A stretch of DNA of 64,000 nt from Begonia masoniana (taxonomy: Eukaryota; Streptophyta; Magnoliopsida; Cucurbitales; Begoniaceae): positions 44,224,655 through 44,288,654 of the forward strand of contig CM039503.1 in assembly GCA_022432975.1 (NCBI GenBank), read 5' to 3'. Positions 32,459 through 41,890 of this stretch are shown here, in pieces (position 1 is the stretch's first letter; every line of letters starts with the position of its first letter). The notes under the pieces are model-generated. The model did not search any database and was not told the origin of the DNA. It saw nothing but the letters and a program-made list of their open reading frames with translations. The position numbers were made by a program, and so were the translations under genes.

Positions 32459-34457
32459 GTGATGTGGCCTGAAAGGGGGCTATTGATCTATTGTGAAGGC
32501 CGAGAAAGGGGTCTGTCACAATACCACATCGTGATGTGGCCTGAAAGGGGGCTATTGATCTATTGTGAAGGCCACAAGGGGTCTGTCACAATACCACATC
32601 GTGATGTGGCCTGAAAGGGGGCTATTGATCTATTGTGAAGGCCGAGAAAGGGGTCTGTCACAATACCACATCGTGATGTGGCCTGAAAGGGGGCTATTGA
32701 TCTATTGTGAAGGCCGAGAAAGGGGTCTGTCACAATACCACATCGTGATGTGGCCTGAAAGGGGGCTATTGATCTATTGTGAAGGCCGAGAAAGGGGTCT
32801 GTCACAATACCACATCGTGATGTGGCCTGAAAGGGGGCTATTGATCTATTGTGAAGGCCGAGAAAGGGGTCTGTCACAATACCACATCGTGATGTGGCCT
32901 GAAAGGGGGCTATTGATCTATTGTGAAGGCCGAGAAAGGGGTCTGTCACAATACCACATCGTGATGTGGCCTGAAAGGGGGCTATTGATCTATTGTGAAG
33001 GCCGAGAAAGGGGTCTGTCACAATACCACATCGTGATGTGGCCTGAAAGGGGGCTATTGATCTATTGTGAAGGCCGAGAAAGGGGTCTGTCACAATACCA
33101 CATCGTGATGTGGCCTGAAAGGGGGCTATTGATCTATTGTGAAGGCCGAGAAAGGGGTCTGTCACAATACCACATCGTGATGTGGCCTGAAAGGGGGCTA
33201 TTGATCTATTGTGAAGGCCACAAGGGGTCTGTCACAATACCACATCGTGATGTGGCCTGAAAGGGGGCTATTGATCTATTGTGAAGGCCGAGAAAGGGGT
33301 CTGTCACAATACCACATCGTGATGTGGCCTGAAAGGGGGCTATTGATCTATTGTGAAGGCCGAGAAAGGGGTCTGTCACAATACCACATCGTGATGTGGC
33401 CTGAAAGGGGGCTATTGATCTATTGTGAAGGCCGAGAAAGGGGTCTGTCACAATACCACATCGTGATGTGGCCTGAAAGGGGGCTATTGATCTATTGTGA
33501 AGGCCGAGAAAGGGGTCTGTCACAATACCACATCGTGATGTGGCCTGAAAGGGGGCTATTGATCTATTGTGAAGGCCGAGAAAGGGGTCTGTCACAATAC
33601 CACATCGTGATGTGGCCTGAAAGGGGGCTATTGATCTATTGTGAAGGCCGAGAAAGGGGTCTGTCACAATACCACATCGTGATGTGGCCTGAAAGGGGGC
33701 TATTGATCTATTGTGAAGGCCGAGAAAGGGGTCTGTCACAATACCACATCGTGATGTGGCCTGAAAGGGGGCTATTGATCTATTGTGAAGGCCGAGAAAG
33801 GGGTCTGTCACAATACCACATCGTGATGTGGCCTGAAAGGGGGCTATTGATCTATTGTGAAGGCCGAGAAAGGGGTCTGTCACAATACCACATCGTGATG
33901 TGGCCTGAAAGGGGGCTATTGATCTATTGTGAAGGCCGAGAAAGGGGTCTGTCACAATACCACATCGTGATGTGGCCTGAAAGGGGGCTATTGATCTATT
34001 GTGAAGGCCACAAGGGGTCTGTCACAATACCACATCGTGATGTGGCCTGAAAGGGGGCTATTGATCTATTGTGAAGGCCGAGAAAGGGGTCTGTCACAAT
34101 ACCACATCGTGATGTGGCCTGAAAGGGGGCTATTGATCTATTGTGAAGGCCGAGAAAGGGGTCTGTCACAATACCACATCGTGATGTGGCCTGAAAGGGG
34201 GCTATTGATCTATTGTGAAGGCCGAGAAAGGGGTCTGTCACAATACCACATCGTGATGTGGCCTGAAAGGGGGCTATTGATCTATTGTGAAGGCCGAGAA
34301 AGGGGTCTGTCACAATACCACATCGTGATGTGGCCTGAAAGGGGGCTATTGATCTATTGTGAAGGCCGAGAAAGGGGTCTGTCACAATACCACATCGTGA
34401 TGTGGCCTGAAAGGGGGCTATTGATCTATTGTGAAGGCCGAGAAAGGGGTCTGTCAC
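32459..34457 (+). repeat. 72-bp tandem array, about 28 units
   Basis: Nearly identical 72-bp units of the form GTGATGTGGCCTGAAAGG ... TCACAATACCACATC. Three units are a 70-bp variant (GGCCACAAGG instead of GGCCGAGAAAGG), at 32571, 33217 and 34007, spaced 646 and 790 bp apart. Because 72 is divisible by 3 and the unit lacks stops in one frame on each strand, long open frames appear on both strands; they are by-products. Each unit can fold: GATGTGG pairs with CCACATC and TATTGTGA with TCACAATA. Confidence 0.97.
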
Positions 34458-34558
34458 CTCAGCTAGGGAATCCAGGTAAGTGAATGTATTAAGATTCGGC
34501 CACTAGGGCCCTACACCGCAAGGGTATTAGGAAATCATTGAGATGTCTGTCTGTTGAC
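34458..34558 (+). repeat. right copy of the 101-bp duplication
   Basis: Same sequence as 32350-32450, beginning CTCAGCTAGG. It includes a second copy of the GTAAGTGAATG splice-donor context. Confidence 0.92.
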
Positions 34559-35454
34559 TATGACTAGTTATTGCCATGATATGAAGAATTTGTGTAAGAA
34601 GATATTAAGTTACAGGATGTTTTGCTTGTCCTTATGGTATGACTTCTCTCTGTGAACTTCATGTTTATGCATTGAGTCCACGTTTATGACTAAGTTAAGA
34701 ACATGAAAAGTAAATATAATCATGATTAAGTGCAGGACGGGGAAAAGAGACTATGACAAGTATGGCTAGCGGATTCTCCCCCTGGTGGAGGCCGAGTTGA
34801 TGATGTGTATGGCTCGCGAATTCTCCCACTAGGTGGAGGCCGAGTTAGTCGTTACTATGATTGCCGCGATAGGCAATGACCATGTACCCCCGTCTTTCTC
34901 CCTCGTCTCCTGCCTTAATACATGCTATGTAAATAATGAAAATGAGCATAAATGAAGAAAGATTTACGGACTTATGTTTATTAATTTGTACACTCATGTA
35001 TGTCTGCCAGCATGCATTCCTTACTAAGCATTAGGCTTATAGTTAAACCTTATGGTGTAGGTGAAGAAGGTTCAGGTGAGGATGCTATGTTCAAAGAGAA
35101 TGTTTAAAGCTGGTTGCTGGAGGGTGCTCAGAATGACAGTGCAGGACTGGAGAGGCGATTTATGACCCTTGGTTATGCTCATAGTATGTCAGTCGTTTAT
35201 ATGATAAAGAAGGTCTAAGTGGATTAAGATTTCTTATAACAATGGAGTCTGAATTAGCTGATTTAAAATTTGGAATCTGTTAGGGATTTCAAGGATTAAT
35301 GAATGGTCTGCTTTACTTAAGTCTTCCGTTATCTACACTCTGAATGAATTGTAGTTTATCAGTAAGGTTTATGGTCAAGTTGAGCTATATAAATGTTGGA
35401 ATGAGTTCTGTCGTAGAAGTTTCTATCGATGGAAACTAAGTTAGCGTTTTCTAC

Positions 35455-36155
35455 CGGTAGATGTGGTATAGCTATCGGTAGAAGTCGAGATAAATTTTCC
35501 CTTTCGGAAGATGAAATCTGTGGTGTTAATGAGGCACGTGAGAGGCTCGTGTCGAGCGGGCAGAAATAAAGTGTCATGTCATCGGCAGAAGTAGAGTATT
35601 ACGTCATTGGCAGAAGTAGAGTGTTATGTCATCGGCAGTTGTAGGTATTTATGTCATCAGCAGATGTAGAGTATTACGTCATCGGCAGAAGTAGAGTGTT
35701 ATGTCATCGGCAGTTGTAGGTATTTAGTGTCATCGGCAGATGTAGAGTATTACGTCATCGGCAGAAGTAGAGTGTTAAGTCATCGGCAGAAGTAGAGTAT
35801 TTTGTCATCGGCAGATGTAGGTATCTATGTCATCGGCAGATGTAGCGCATTTTTCCACCGGAAGATGTAAGAGTTATTTTGTCGTTAAAGCTACCGGAAG
35901 ATGTCTTCTTGATCGTTGTTCATTAATGGACACGTGATCTGCACATGTTCACTGGTAGATGTATTAGGAAGTTTGTCGTTAGTGCCCGGATGGGGTGTTT
36001 TCTATCGGTAGATGAAGCCCTTTTTTATCGGCAGATGTTGTGTCTGTGAGTATCGGCAGATGCCGCTTAAAAGAGGTGTAGAAAATATGTGTTGCGTGGC
36101 TGGCACGTGACCATCGGTCGATGTGAGCCTAGGACTCCATCGGCAGATGCATTAA
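35455..36155 (+). repeat. CATCGGCAGATG-type short repeats in the nested LTR
   Basis: More than a dozen copies of TCATCGGCAGAWGTAG-like units, spaced about 20-40 bp. The same core with one or two changes (CATCGGAAGATG) fills the equivalent part of the gypsy LTRs at 5931 and 13063. Confidence 0.85.
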
Positions 36156-36593
36156 GATGTGTTTCCAAAAAAAAAATAATAATATAAAAGTAAACGCACG
36201 TTAATGAATAAGATGCATGAAGCATGAACCGAATGATTAGGAGATTAAGAATGGTGATCACGTGACGGCTCCTGGCCGGGGTCGTTACAATAGTGATTTA
36301 AAAACAGGATGATATGTTAAACTTTTAAACGGAACCACGCGGTTCATTTTTATGACATTGGTTATGTTCAATTGTGCTTTGAGTAGGTGAATAGGTCTTT
36401 AATAGCGTGTGTAATGTATGCAAGAGATGGGGTTATTGTATGGATGTATGTTTTTGTGAAATGTAATGGTGTGTGAAGAAGGAATGAGAAAAAGGGAAGA
36501 GTATGTGGTTGTGTTGGGTGTTGTGAGTGTGTGAAGTACAGGGTGTGAAGGGCGTGAAGAAAGAAGGTGGGAAGAGGAGCTGTGCTCTCTGGA

Positions 36594-36780
36594 AAATTTC
36601 CAGAGAGCATGGCGATTGATCGCCCACTTGGGGCAATCAACCGCCCCTCTATGCCTGGCGATCGCTAGGTGATGGTGAGATCGCCTAAGGCGATTGCTCG
36701 CCATGAGCAATCGCCGAAGGGCGATTGATCGCCCACTTAGGGGCGATCAATCGCCACCTGTTCTGCCGTTTGGCAGAACA
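36594..36780 (+). repeat. hairpin cluster at the 3' part of the outer solo LTR
   Basis: Successive inverted repeats: GCTCTCTGGAAA/TTTCCAGAGAGC; GGCGATTGCTC/GAGCAATCGCC; GGCGATTGATCGCCC/GGGCGATCAATCGCC (perfect 15-bp arms); TGTTCTGCC/GGCAGAACA with a GTTT loop. Same layout as in the LTRs at 18780, 40264 and 58755, with different bases in the stems. Confidence 0.85.
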
Positions 36781-37017
36781 TATATATAAAAAAAAGATTT
36801 TTATTTAAATGTTTTCTTTTAGTAATTAATTGTTTAATTAATGGTTTTAAGTTTATTTTATATAGTTTTCAAAGAAATTTTCAAACGCCGTTAACAATTT
36901 CAATTCCGATTTTAAAAGTGTTATTTCCGCTCAAAAGTCAGATTTAAAGTTTGTACGTATAAAAATGAAAAATTTGTACGGAAAAACTAGGGTACGGGTA
37001 AGGGTCGTTACAGAGCT

Positions 37018-37311
37018 TGCATATGTCGACCGAGAGGTTCAAGGGTCGACTTGTGCTAACATAGGGTCGACCCCGTCCAGGGAAAAGCTCAACTTTGATC
37101 AAATTTAATTAACCCCAATCATACTCTAATGCTATTAAATGTTTTCTCATCTAAAGGCCTAGTAAAGATTGTTAGCTTTAAGTGATTTAAATTTAAAGTA
37201 TTTTGATGATGAGTATTTTAAATGTAATTCAATTAAGTTTTTTATTTGTCACGCCCCATAGGAGACACGAGACTGAACCAGGAACGACTCAAAAATCGGA
37301 CCAAGTCATCC
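37018..37311. other. pre-insertion spacer, no gene seen
   Basis: Continues the GTCGA-rich block seen before 28838. TGTCACGCCCCATAGG near 37248 could be the start of another LTR, cut by the element that follows. Nothing coding. Confidence 0.35.
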
Positions 37312-38350
37312 TGTAACACCCGGCTTTACGGGATTTTGATATTCCGATATATAATGGCATTTTTGTAAATATGTCAAATTAAGTCTGTTTTGTGAAAGGA
37401 AAGCGTTATTAGAATTCTAATAATTAATAAGGATTTTAGGAGAAATACAAGAATCTTTGGAGTTGTAATGCTAATTACGAGGATTTTGCATTTCTCGTAA
37501 TATAAATGATGTTTTAGTAAAAATAGTAAACGAGGTCCATTTTACAAACAGACGGTTTTAATGGAACTCTAGTAATAAATTGGGATTTATGGTGAAATAA
37601 AAAAATTTGGAGGAATCGGATCCATGGTTAATTAACGAAACAAAGGACGAAACAATAGAAAATTAAAAGGAAGGGCAAAAAAGGTAATTTGCCAAGTAAA
37701 TTTTATTAAAAATCACAAAAATCCTTTCTTCTCCACCACACTTGAGATTTTCTTCTCCAGAGAACCCTCCCAGGCGATTCTCTTCTTGTCCTCTCGGCGT
37801 TTCTCTCTTCCAGCGGCAAGCTCTCCTCCGGCAACTCGTTTTCTTCGTGCTTTTTCCTCTAATCAACGCTCTAGGTAAGGTTCTATAGTTTTCAGACTTT
37901 AGTTTTCGATTTTCACGGAGATAAAACGATTAGAGTTTCGTTTAAGGTTTCGTTAAAAACGTGATTTAGGGTTTGAAACTGATAGGTTTACTGTAGTTGT
38001 TGTAACGACCCTTACCCGTATCCTAATTTTTCGTATAAATTTTTATTTTATTTTTTTATTTTTTATTCTTAGAACTTTTAAACCTAACGTTTGAACGGGA
38101 ATCAAAACTTTTAAAATTTGAATCGTTGAAGTTTATGCTTTTAAACTATTTAAACTAGGCTTAGAACAATTTAAATAAACTTAAATCAATGAATTAAACA
38201 ATTAAAAACCATTAAAATCCATCGGCTGAAGGGAGGAGGGCATAAGGGGCATTTGCCCCGAAAAAGTGAGGGGCGATCGATCGCCCATAACAGGCGATCG
38301 ATCGCCACTATCAAAAGGGAGGGGCGAACGTGATCGCCCCTCTTCATGGC

Positions 38351-38430
38351 CATCCGATAAAATTGGAACGATACAGAGAACATTAGCATGGCCCCTGCGC
38401 AAGGATGACACGCACAAATCGAGAAATGGT
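38351..38430 (+). ncRNA. U6 snRNA copy, 5'-truncated pseudogene
   Basis: About 80 bp match plant U6 snRNA from CATCCGATAAAATTGG to GAGAAATGGT, including the ACAGAGA box and GCATGGCCCCTGCGCAAGG; the only difference I notice is a C after ACAGAGAA (normally G). The first ~13 nt and the 3' tail are missing, and there is no USE/TATA promoter upstream, so it is not a working U6 gene. The 3' end overlaps TGGT, the start of the retroelement primer-binding site. Confidence 0.92.
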
Positions 38431-38441
38431 ATCAAAGCCTG
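38427..38441 (+). promoter_or_regulatory. Cassandra primer-binding site (Met-tRNA type)
   Basis: TGGTATCAAAGCCTG is complementary to the 3' end of initiator tRNA-Met apart from one changed base (AAAG for AGAG). It is followed by about 50 bp of internal sequence and a purine tract (AGGGGGTGAT) before the LTR at 38494, the standard compact Cassandra internal layout. Confidence 0.75.
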
Positions 38442-38493
38442 TACCCAACTAAAAATGTGGCCAACGAGGACGTTAGGTCCCCTAGGGGGTGAT

Positions 38494-38870
38494 TGTGATG
38501 ACCCAAATGTGCAAGTATGTGTACGATGGCTACACGAACCAGAACCCGGATGGCGGTATGTCCGCGCGGGTTAACTGAAAGGTGACAGGTCGTAGAAAGG
38601 GGGTCGTCACAATCCCACATCGCTTGGGGAAGTATGTGGAAATGAAACATATGTAAAGAGACCCTTCCAACATAGTAAGACGTATTTTGGAGCACAATTG
38701 ACAACGGATCCCATAAGAACTCCGAAGTTAAAAGTGCTTCGGCGAGAGCAATTCCAGGTTTGGTGACCTTCTGGGAAGTTCTCTCCAAACAAAGCCGTGA
38801 GGGGAGGATTTTGGGCTACGGCACAATCCCCAGAGCGGACAATATCTTGCTGGGAATAGGGGTCATTACA
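38494..38870 (+). repeat. Cassandra TRIM 3' LTR (377 bp)
   Basis: Starts TGTGATGACCC and ends GGGTCATTACA (inverted ends) and contains a 5S rRNA-like segment in the same orientation, the defining trait of Cassandra TRIM elements. The phrase GTCGTCACAATCCCACATCG near 38605 resembles the core of the 72-bp repeat at 32459. Confidence 0.85.
38690..38800 (+). rRNA. 5S rRNA-derived segment inside the Cassandra LTR
   Basis: Matches the 5S internal promoter region: CGGATCCCATAAGAACTCCG, AGTTAAAAGTGCTTCGGCGA (box A region) and TTTGGTGACCTTCTGGGAAG (box C region). It has several changes from canonical plant 5S and lacks the normal ends, so it is an LTR component, not an rRNA gene. Pol III transcription is possible but unproven. 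Confidence 0.82.
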
Positions 38871-39112
38871 GTTGTGAATATAATGGAAGTATCGAGCGTT
38901 ATTGGACGAAGTTAAATTGATTTGTGAGATATTTTAGGGGTTTTTGGAAAAACTCGTAATGGAGGTTTTGGGGTGTCAAGCGTGAATTGCTCGATAAATG
39001 CCTCGATTAGTTAAATTAAAACTTTAGGATAATTCTTTAGTTAAGATTTTGTTAATTTGGACGTTTGACGGATTAAGCTCGTATTAACGACAACTGTTAT
39101 GAATTGCCTTAG

Positions 39113-39744
39113 GTGAACGACGTTCGTGGATGGAGCTAGAATTACAACGGATGTGAGGTAAGTTCTCGTGACTTACTATGGCCGATTAGCCTACACCGTA
39201 CGTCGAAGTCGCGTCGAGGATCATTGGTGAATTGCTCGTTTAAATGTTTTGGTTGGGTAGTTAGGATTAGTTCTTTTATAGGTTATGTTTTGTTGTCTTG
39301 ATGGTATATTTGATGTATGTTTACTTTACGTATTTAACTGTTCATGCATCACGTCTTTTAAAATAGCATGAAAACGGATTTCTGCACATGTTTAAGAAAA
39401 TGAAATGAACAAACGAAATGAATCTACGTAATTTGTTATCTAGTCACGGCGAGGTGGGTTTAGCCCTCGGTAACAATCTGTCTGCAACCTAATTAAAAAG
39501 TAAAATGAACCAATGAAATGAATCTACGTAATCTGTTATCTGGTCACGGCGAGGTGGTTTAGACCTCGGTGACAATCTGTCTGCGACGTAATGAAAAAGA
39601 ATATGTCTGTATGATTCATGAAACGCATATGCACAGTATGCATCTGCATTTACGAAACTTACTGAGCCTTTAGCTCATAGTTGTCTGTATGGTGTAGGTG
39701 ATTTCGAAACAGGTGAGGACGACGTTCCTCCTCCCGAAGCATGA
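39113..39744 (+). other. putative spliced micro-ORF, decayed (exons 39113-39157 and 39698-39744)
   Basis: Same layout as the 3' LTR copy at 46303. In exon 2 two C-to-T changes at CpG sites have turned the Thr-Arg codons into ATG TGA, so the frame is stopped here. Exon 3 still reads GDFETGEDDVPPPEA then TGA. Confidence 0.3.
39410..39600 (+). repeat. two copies of a 100-bp repeat
   Basis: Units around AATCTACGTAA ... GTCACGGCGAGG at 39421 and 39521. Present again in the 3' LTR at 46611 and 46711. Each contains CGAGG...CCTCG-type inverted arms. The slot matches that of the 16-bp and 72-bp repeats in related LTRs. Confidence 0.85.
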
Positions 39745-40263
39745 GTCAGGTTGAAGAAAAATGGTCGCGGGAGTGTGCTGGCGTAGTCGAGGCATTTTTG
39801 ACCCGTGGGGATGTATGTAAGTATTTTGGAGACACGATAGTTAGATATGAACGATGAATGTATAGTTGAACACATTAGGATATTTGGGACCTGGTTAGTG
39901 ATAAGTTTATGTTTTGATGTTTTGGAAACCTATTTTATAAACTGTTTTGTTAAGCTTTGTTGAAAGTTCACTTGGATTGCCTGTTGGTTTTAAATTTCTT
40001 AGGAATTTGTTAGTTTTCAAACGGAACCACGCGATTCGTTTTCAGGAAATTTACTTTGTTTTAAACGTTTTGAATCGTATTTATAGTAATGGGTAAAACG
40101 AAGGATGTGAATGAGTGATTTTACGTTAAAGCATTTTAGAATGTAAATTGATGTTGAAGTGTTTTGACAGGATAAATTGTATTGAAAGTTGAAGGCGGAA
40201 TGGAGAAAAATAGAGGGAGAAGTATAGGTGAAATGTGCAGGGAAAAAAGAGAAATAAGAGAAG

Positions 40264-40446
40264 CAAGCTCTCTGGAAAAATTCCAAAGAGCTGGCCGATC
40301 AATCGCCCGAATGGGGCGATCGATCGGCCCTCTTGGCTACGCTCTGGAAGAAATTTTAGAGCGTTAGCCGATTGATCGCCCAAAAAGGGGTGATCAATCG
40401 GCGGTTCTGTTCATGTGAACAGTACGTTACTGTTCACGTGAATAGT
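40264..40446 (+). repeat. hairpin cluster in 5' LTR
   Basis: AGCTCTCTGGAA/TTCCAAAGAGCT, GGCCGATCAATCGCCC/GGGCGATCGATCGGCC, CGCTCTGGAA/TTTTAGAGCG and GCCGATTGATCGCCC/GGGTGATCAATCGGC follow each other, then CTGTTCA/TGAACAG and a CACGTG near 40437. Some stems here are less perfect than in the 3' LTR copy (58755-58915). Confidence 0.82.
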
Positions 40447-40877
40447 GCCAGAAAAAAAAAAAAAAAATAAAAATAAAAAGGGGTTTTAACTAAATTATTT
40501 TGTCATGTTGACCACTTTTGCCCCCACGTTTGTTGTTATGCTGTTTCTCCTTTGGTTTTAAGTTTTTAAAAGGTTATTTTTAAGTACAATTGTTTTATTG
40601 TTTTTTTTAAATGATTTTCAACGATTTGGACTTTGATTTAAAGTGTTGTTAAAAAAAAAAAAAAAAATTCGTACGAAAAATTAGGAATAGTTTAAGGGTC
40701 TCTACAGTTATGGTATCAGAGCCCCCGGGTTTTAAAATCGGTTCTGTAGGCTGCTCGACTACACAGCCACTACGCGGACATTCTTCCTCAACCGTAAGTA
40801 TATTTAAATGCTTTATTTGATTTCGATTTCTTAGAGTTATTTGTTTTAACTTTTATAGGCGTTATATAAAAAAAAAC

Positions 40878-41890
40878 ATGGTTCAAGGAAAAGATCCTAG
40901 GGATGAAGCCCTAGACCGACTTATAGAATTGCTGGACCGTCAGGCTCTGCATATGGATAGGCAAGCGCAACAGATCGAGCGTTTGGTAAATAGCGACGAG
41001 AATAGCGCCCAAGAGGTGGTCATTCCAAATCGTCAGGGTATGAAGAGATTCCAGAGATTGCAACCACCGGTATTCAATGGACAGTCATTGGACCCATCTT
41101 TAGCCGAGGAATGGATCCGAACCATGGAGGACATGCTTGGGTATGCGGAGGTAGAGAACGGGAGTAAGGTGGCCTATGTCACCTTCCATTTGGCGTTGGA
41201 TGCCCGTTTCTGGTGGGATTCGATCAAGTCAACGACGGATGTGTCAGTCATGACGTGGGAGCGGTTTAAAGCCGTGTTCTTCGACAAGTACTGCAGCCGC
41301 ACTGTGAGGGTGGCTAAGAGGAATGAATTTACACAGCTGAAAAAGACAGGTTCAGTTACGGATTATATAAGGAGGTTTGAGGCTTTATCTCGGTTTGCAC
41401 CGCGCCTTGTTAGCAATAATGAAGACAAAGTGCACCAGTTTATGGAGGGACTGAATCTAGAGATCCGGATGAACATTATTGTATCGGGAATTATAGATGT
41501 GCCCTATTCTGACATCGCAGCTAGAGCTCTGGACTTCGAGGCTGCTAGGATGACTTGTGTTAGGCCGAGGGAGCCAGCTAAGGGCTTCTTCCGTGAGATC
41601 CATCCTCAGTCACAGAATCGAGGTTGGCTGCCTAGAGTACAACAACCCCAGCAGCAATAGAGAGGTGTAAAGAGGCCTTCAGAGGGAGGTAGTGATCGGG
41701 GCAAGGGGAAGCATGTACAGGGGGCTCCTCAGATGCCCTGGTGCCCTAAGTGCCAGAAAGAACACAGTGGCGAATGCAGAATAGGCACGAATAAGTGTTA
41801 TCGGTGCAGTGAAGTCGGCCATTTTGTTAAAGATTGCCCAAAGCCGGGCCGAGATCAGTTGAGCGGAGATCAGAGAAGGGTCATGCCAAG
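40878..41890 (+). pseudogene. gypsy gag, second Tekay-type element
   Basis: Starts MVQGKDPRDEALDRL with a Gln/Asp-rich coil, then the gag core (AEEWIRTMEDMLGYAE, HLALDARFWWDSIK, FKAVFFDKYCSRTV, HQFMEGLNLEIR) and, after a TAG at 41658-41660 where Gln (CAG) is expected, one CCHC knuckle (CYRCSEVGHFVKDC). It has a single knuckle where the element at 5931 has two. Role as for that gag; not functional because of the stop. Confidence 0.85.

Larger units (their letters stand above)
32323..35107 (+). other. putative spliced micro-ORF (exons 32323-32367 and 35061-35107)
   Basis: A 45-nt segment between ATGTCATAG and GTAAGTGAAT is open (KESSSEGAAQLGNP) and joins in phase to the segment after TATGGTGTAG, which reads GEEGSGEDAMFKENV and stops at TAA 35105-35107. 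No ATG in exon 2. The 72-bp array lies in the predicted intron, and its right flank duplicates the exon-2 end and donor. Confidence 0.3.
31663..36289 (+). mobile_element. nested LTR carrying the 72-bp array (4,627 bp)
   Basis: Starts TGTAACACCCGACAAC and ends GGGGTCGTTACA. Flanking 5-mers are TTAGT and ATAGT (one mismatch). It sits inside the solo LTR 28838-37012. No gag or pol, so it is a solo LTR of a family related to the element at 5931: shared phrases include the region before GGTGCTTGAC and GTAGGTGAAGAAG. About 2 kb of its length is the tandem array; without it the size is about 2.5 kb, normal for these families. Confidence 0.85.
28838..37012 (+). mobile_element. solo LTR (gypsy, Tekay-like), interrupted by a second LTR
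   Basis: Starts TGTAACACCCGG and ends GGGTCGTTACA, with perfect GAGCT duplications at 28833-28837 and 37013-37017. Without the nested LTR (31663-36289) it is about 3.5 kb. The two halves match the order of the solo LTR at 16589: the segment GTGATTTAAAACAGGA resumes right after the nested insertion. Contents include a four-unit block of the 72-bp repeat (31008-31325), a putative split micro-ORF and a dense hairpin cluster (36594-36780). Confidence 0.9.
38001..38870 (+). mobile_element. chimeric retro-insertion: antisense gypsy LTR end + U6 snRNA + Cassandra TRIM
   Basis: 870 bp with TG...CA ends (TGTAACGACCC ... GGGTCATTACA) and a perfect 5-bp duplication GTTGT (37996-38000 and 38871-38875). 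The intact 3' LTR of the host element has the empty site with a single GTTGT near 46044. Three parts are joined. 38001 to about 38350 is the reverse complement of the 3' end of a gypsy LTR of the group seen at 16589 and 28838, including GGCGATCGATCGCC palindromes. 38351-38430 is U6 snRNA-like. 38427-38870 is a Cassandra primer-binding site, short internal region, purine tract and 3' LTR with a 5S-like segment. The 5' Cassandra LTR is absent. Confidence 0.85.
37312..40706 (+). repeat. 5' LTR of the second gypsy element (2,520 bp plus insertion)
   Basis: Begins TGTAACACCCGGC, ends GGTCTCTACA. A splice-donor context (CTCTAG then GTAAGG) is near 37874. Two copies of a 100-bp repeat (around 39421 and 39521) and the hairpin cluster 40264-40446 lie inside. 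The insertion 38001-38870 plus one TSD interrupts it. Confidence 0.9.

Noticed and set aside
32459..34457. Regular direct repeats that might suggest a CRISPR array
   Set aside because: The units are contiguous and identical throughout with no unique spacers, in a plant retroelement context.
32560..34483. Long open frames of 150-280 codons on both strands
   Set aside because: They arise because the 72-bp unit is a multiple of three and lacks stops in one frame per strand; both strands give equally perfect repeats and no start context or family is recognisable.
38351..38430. Functional U6 snRNA gene
   Set aside because: Lacks the first 13 nt, the 3' end and any upstream promoter elements, and is fused to a primer-binding site.
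38690..38800. Functional 5S rRNA gene
   Set aside because: Diverged and embedded in a Cassandra-type LTR with no proper ends; kept only as a 5S-derived segment.
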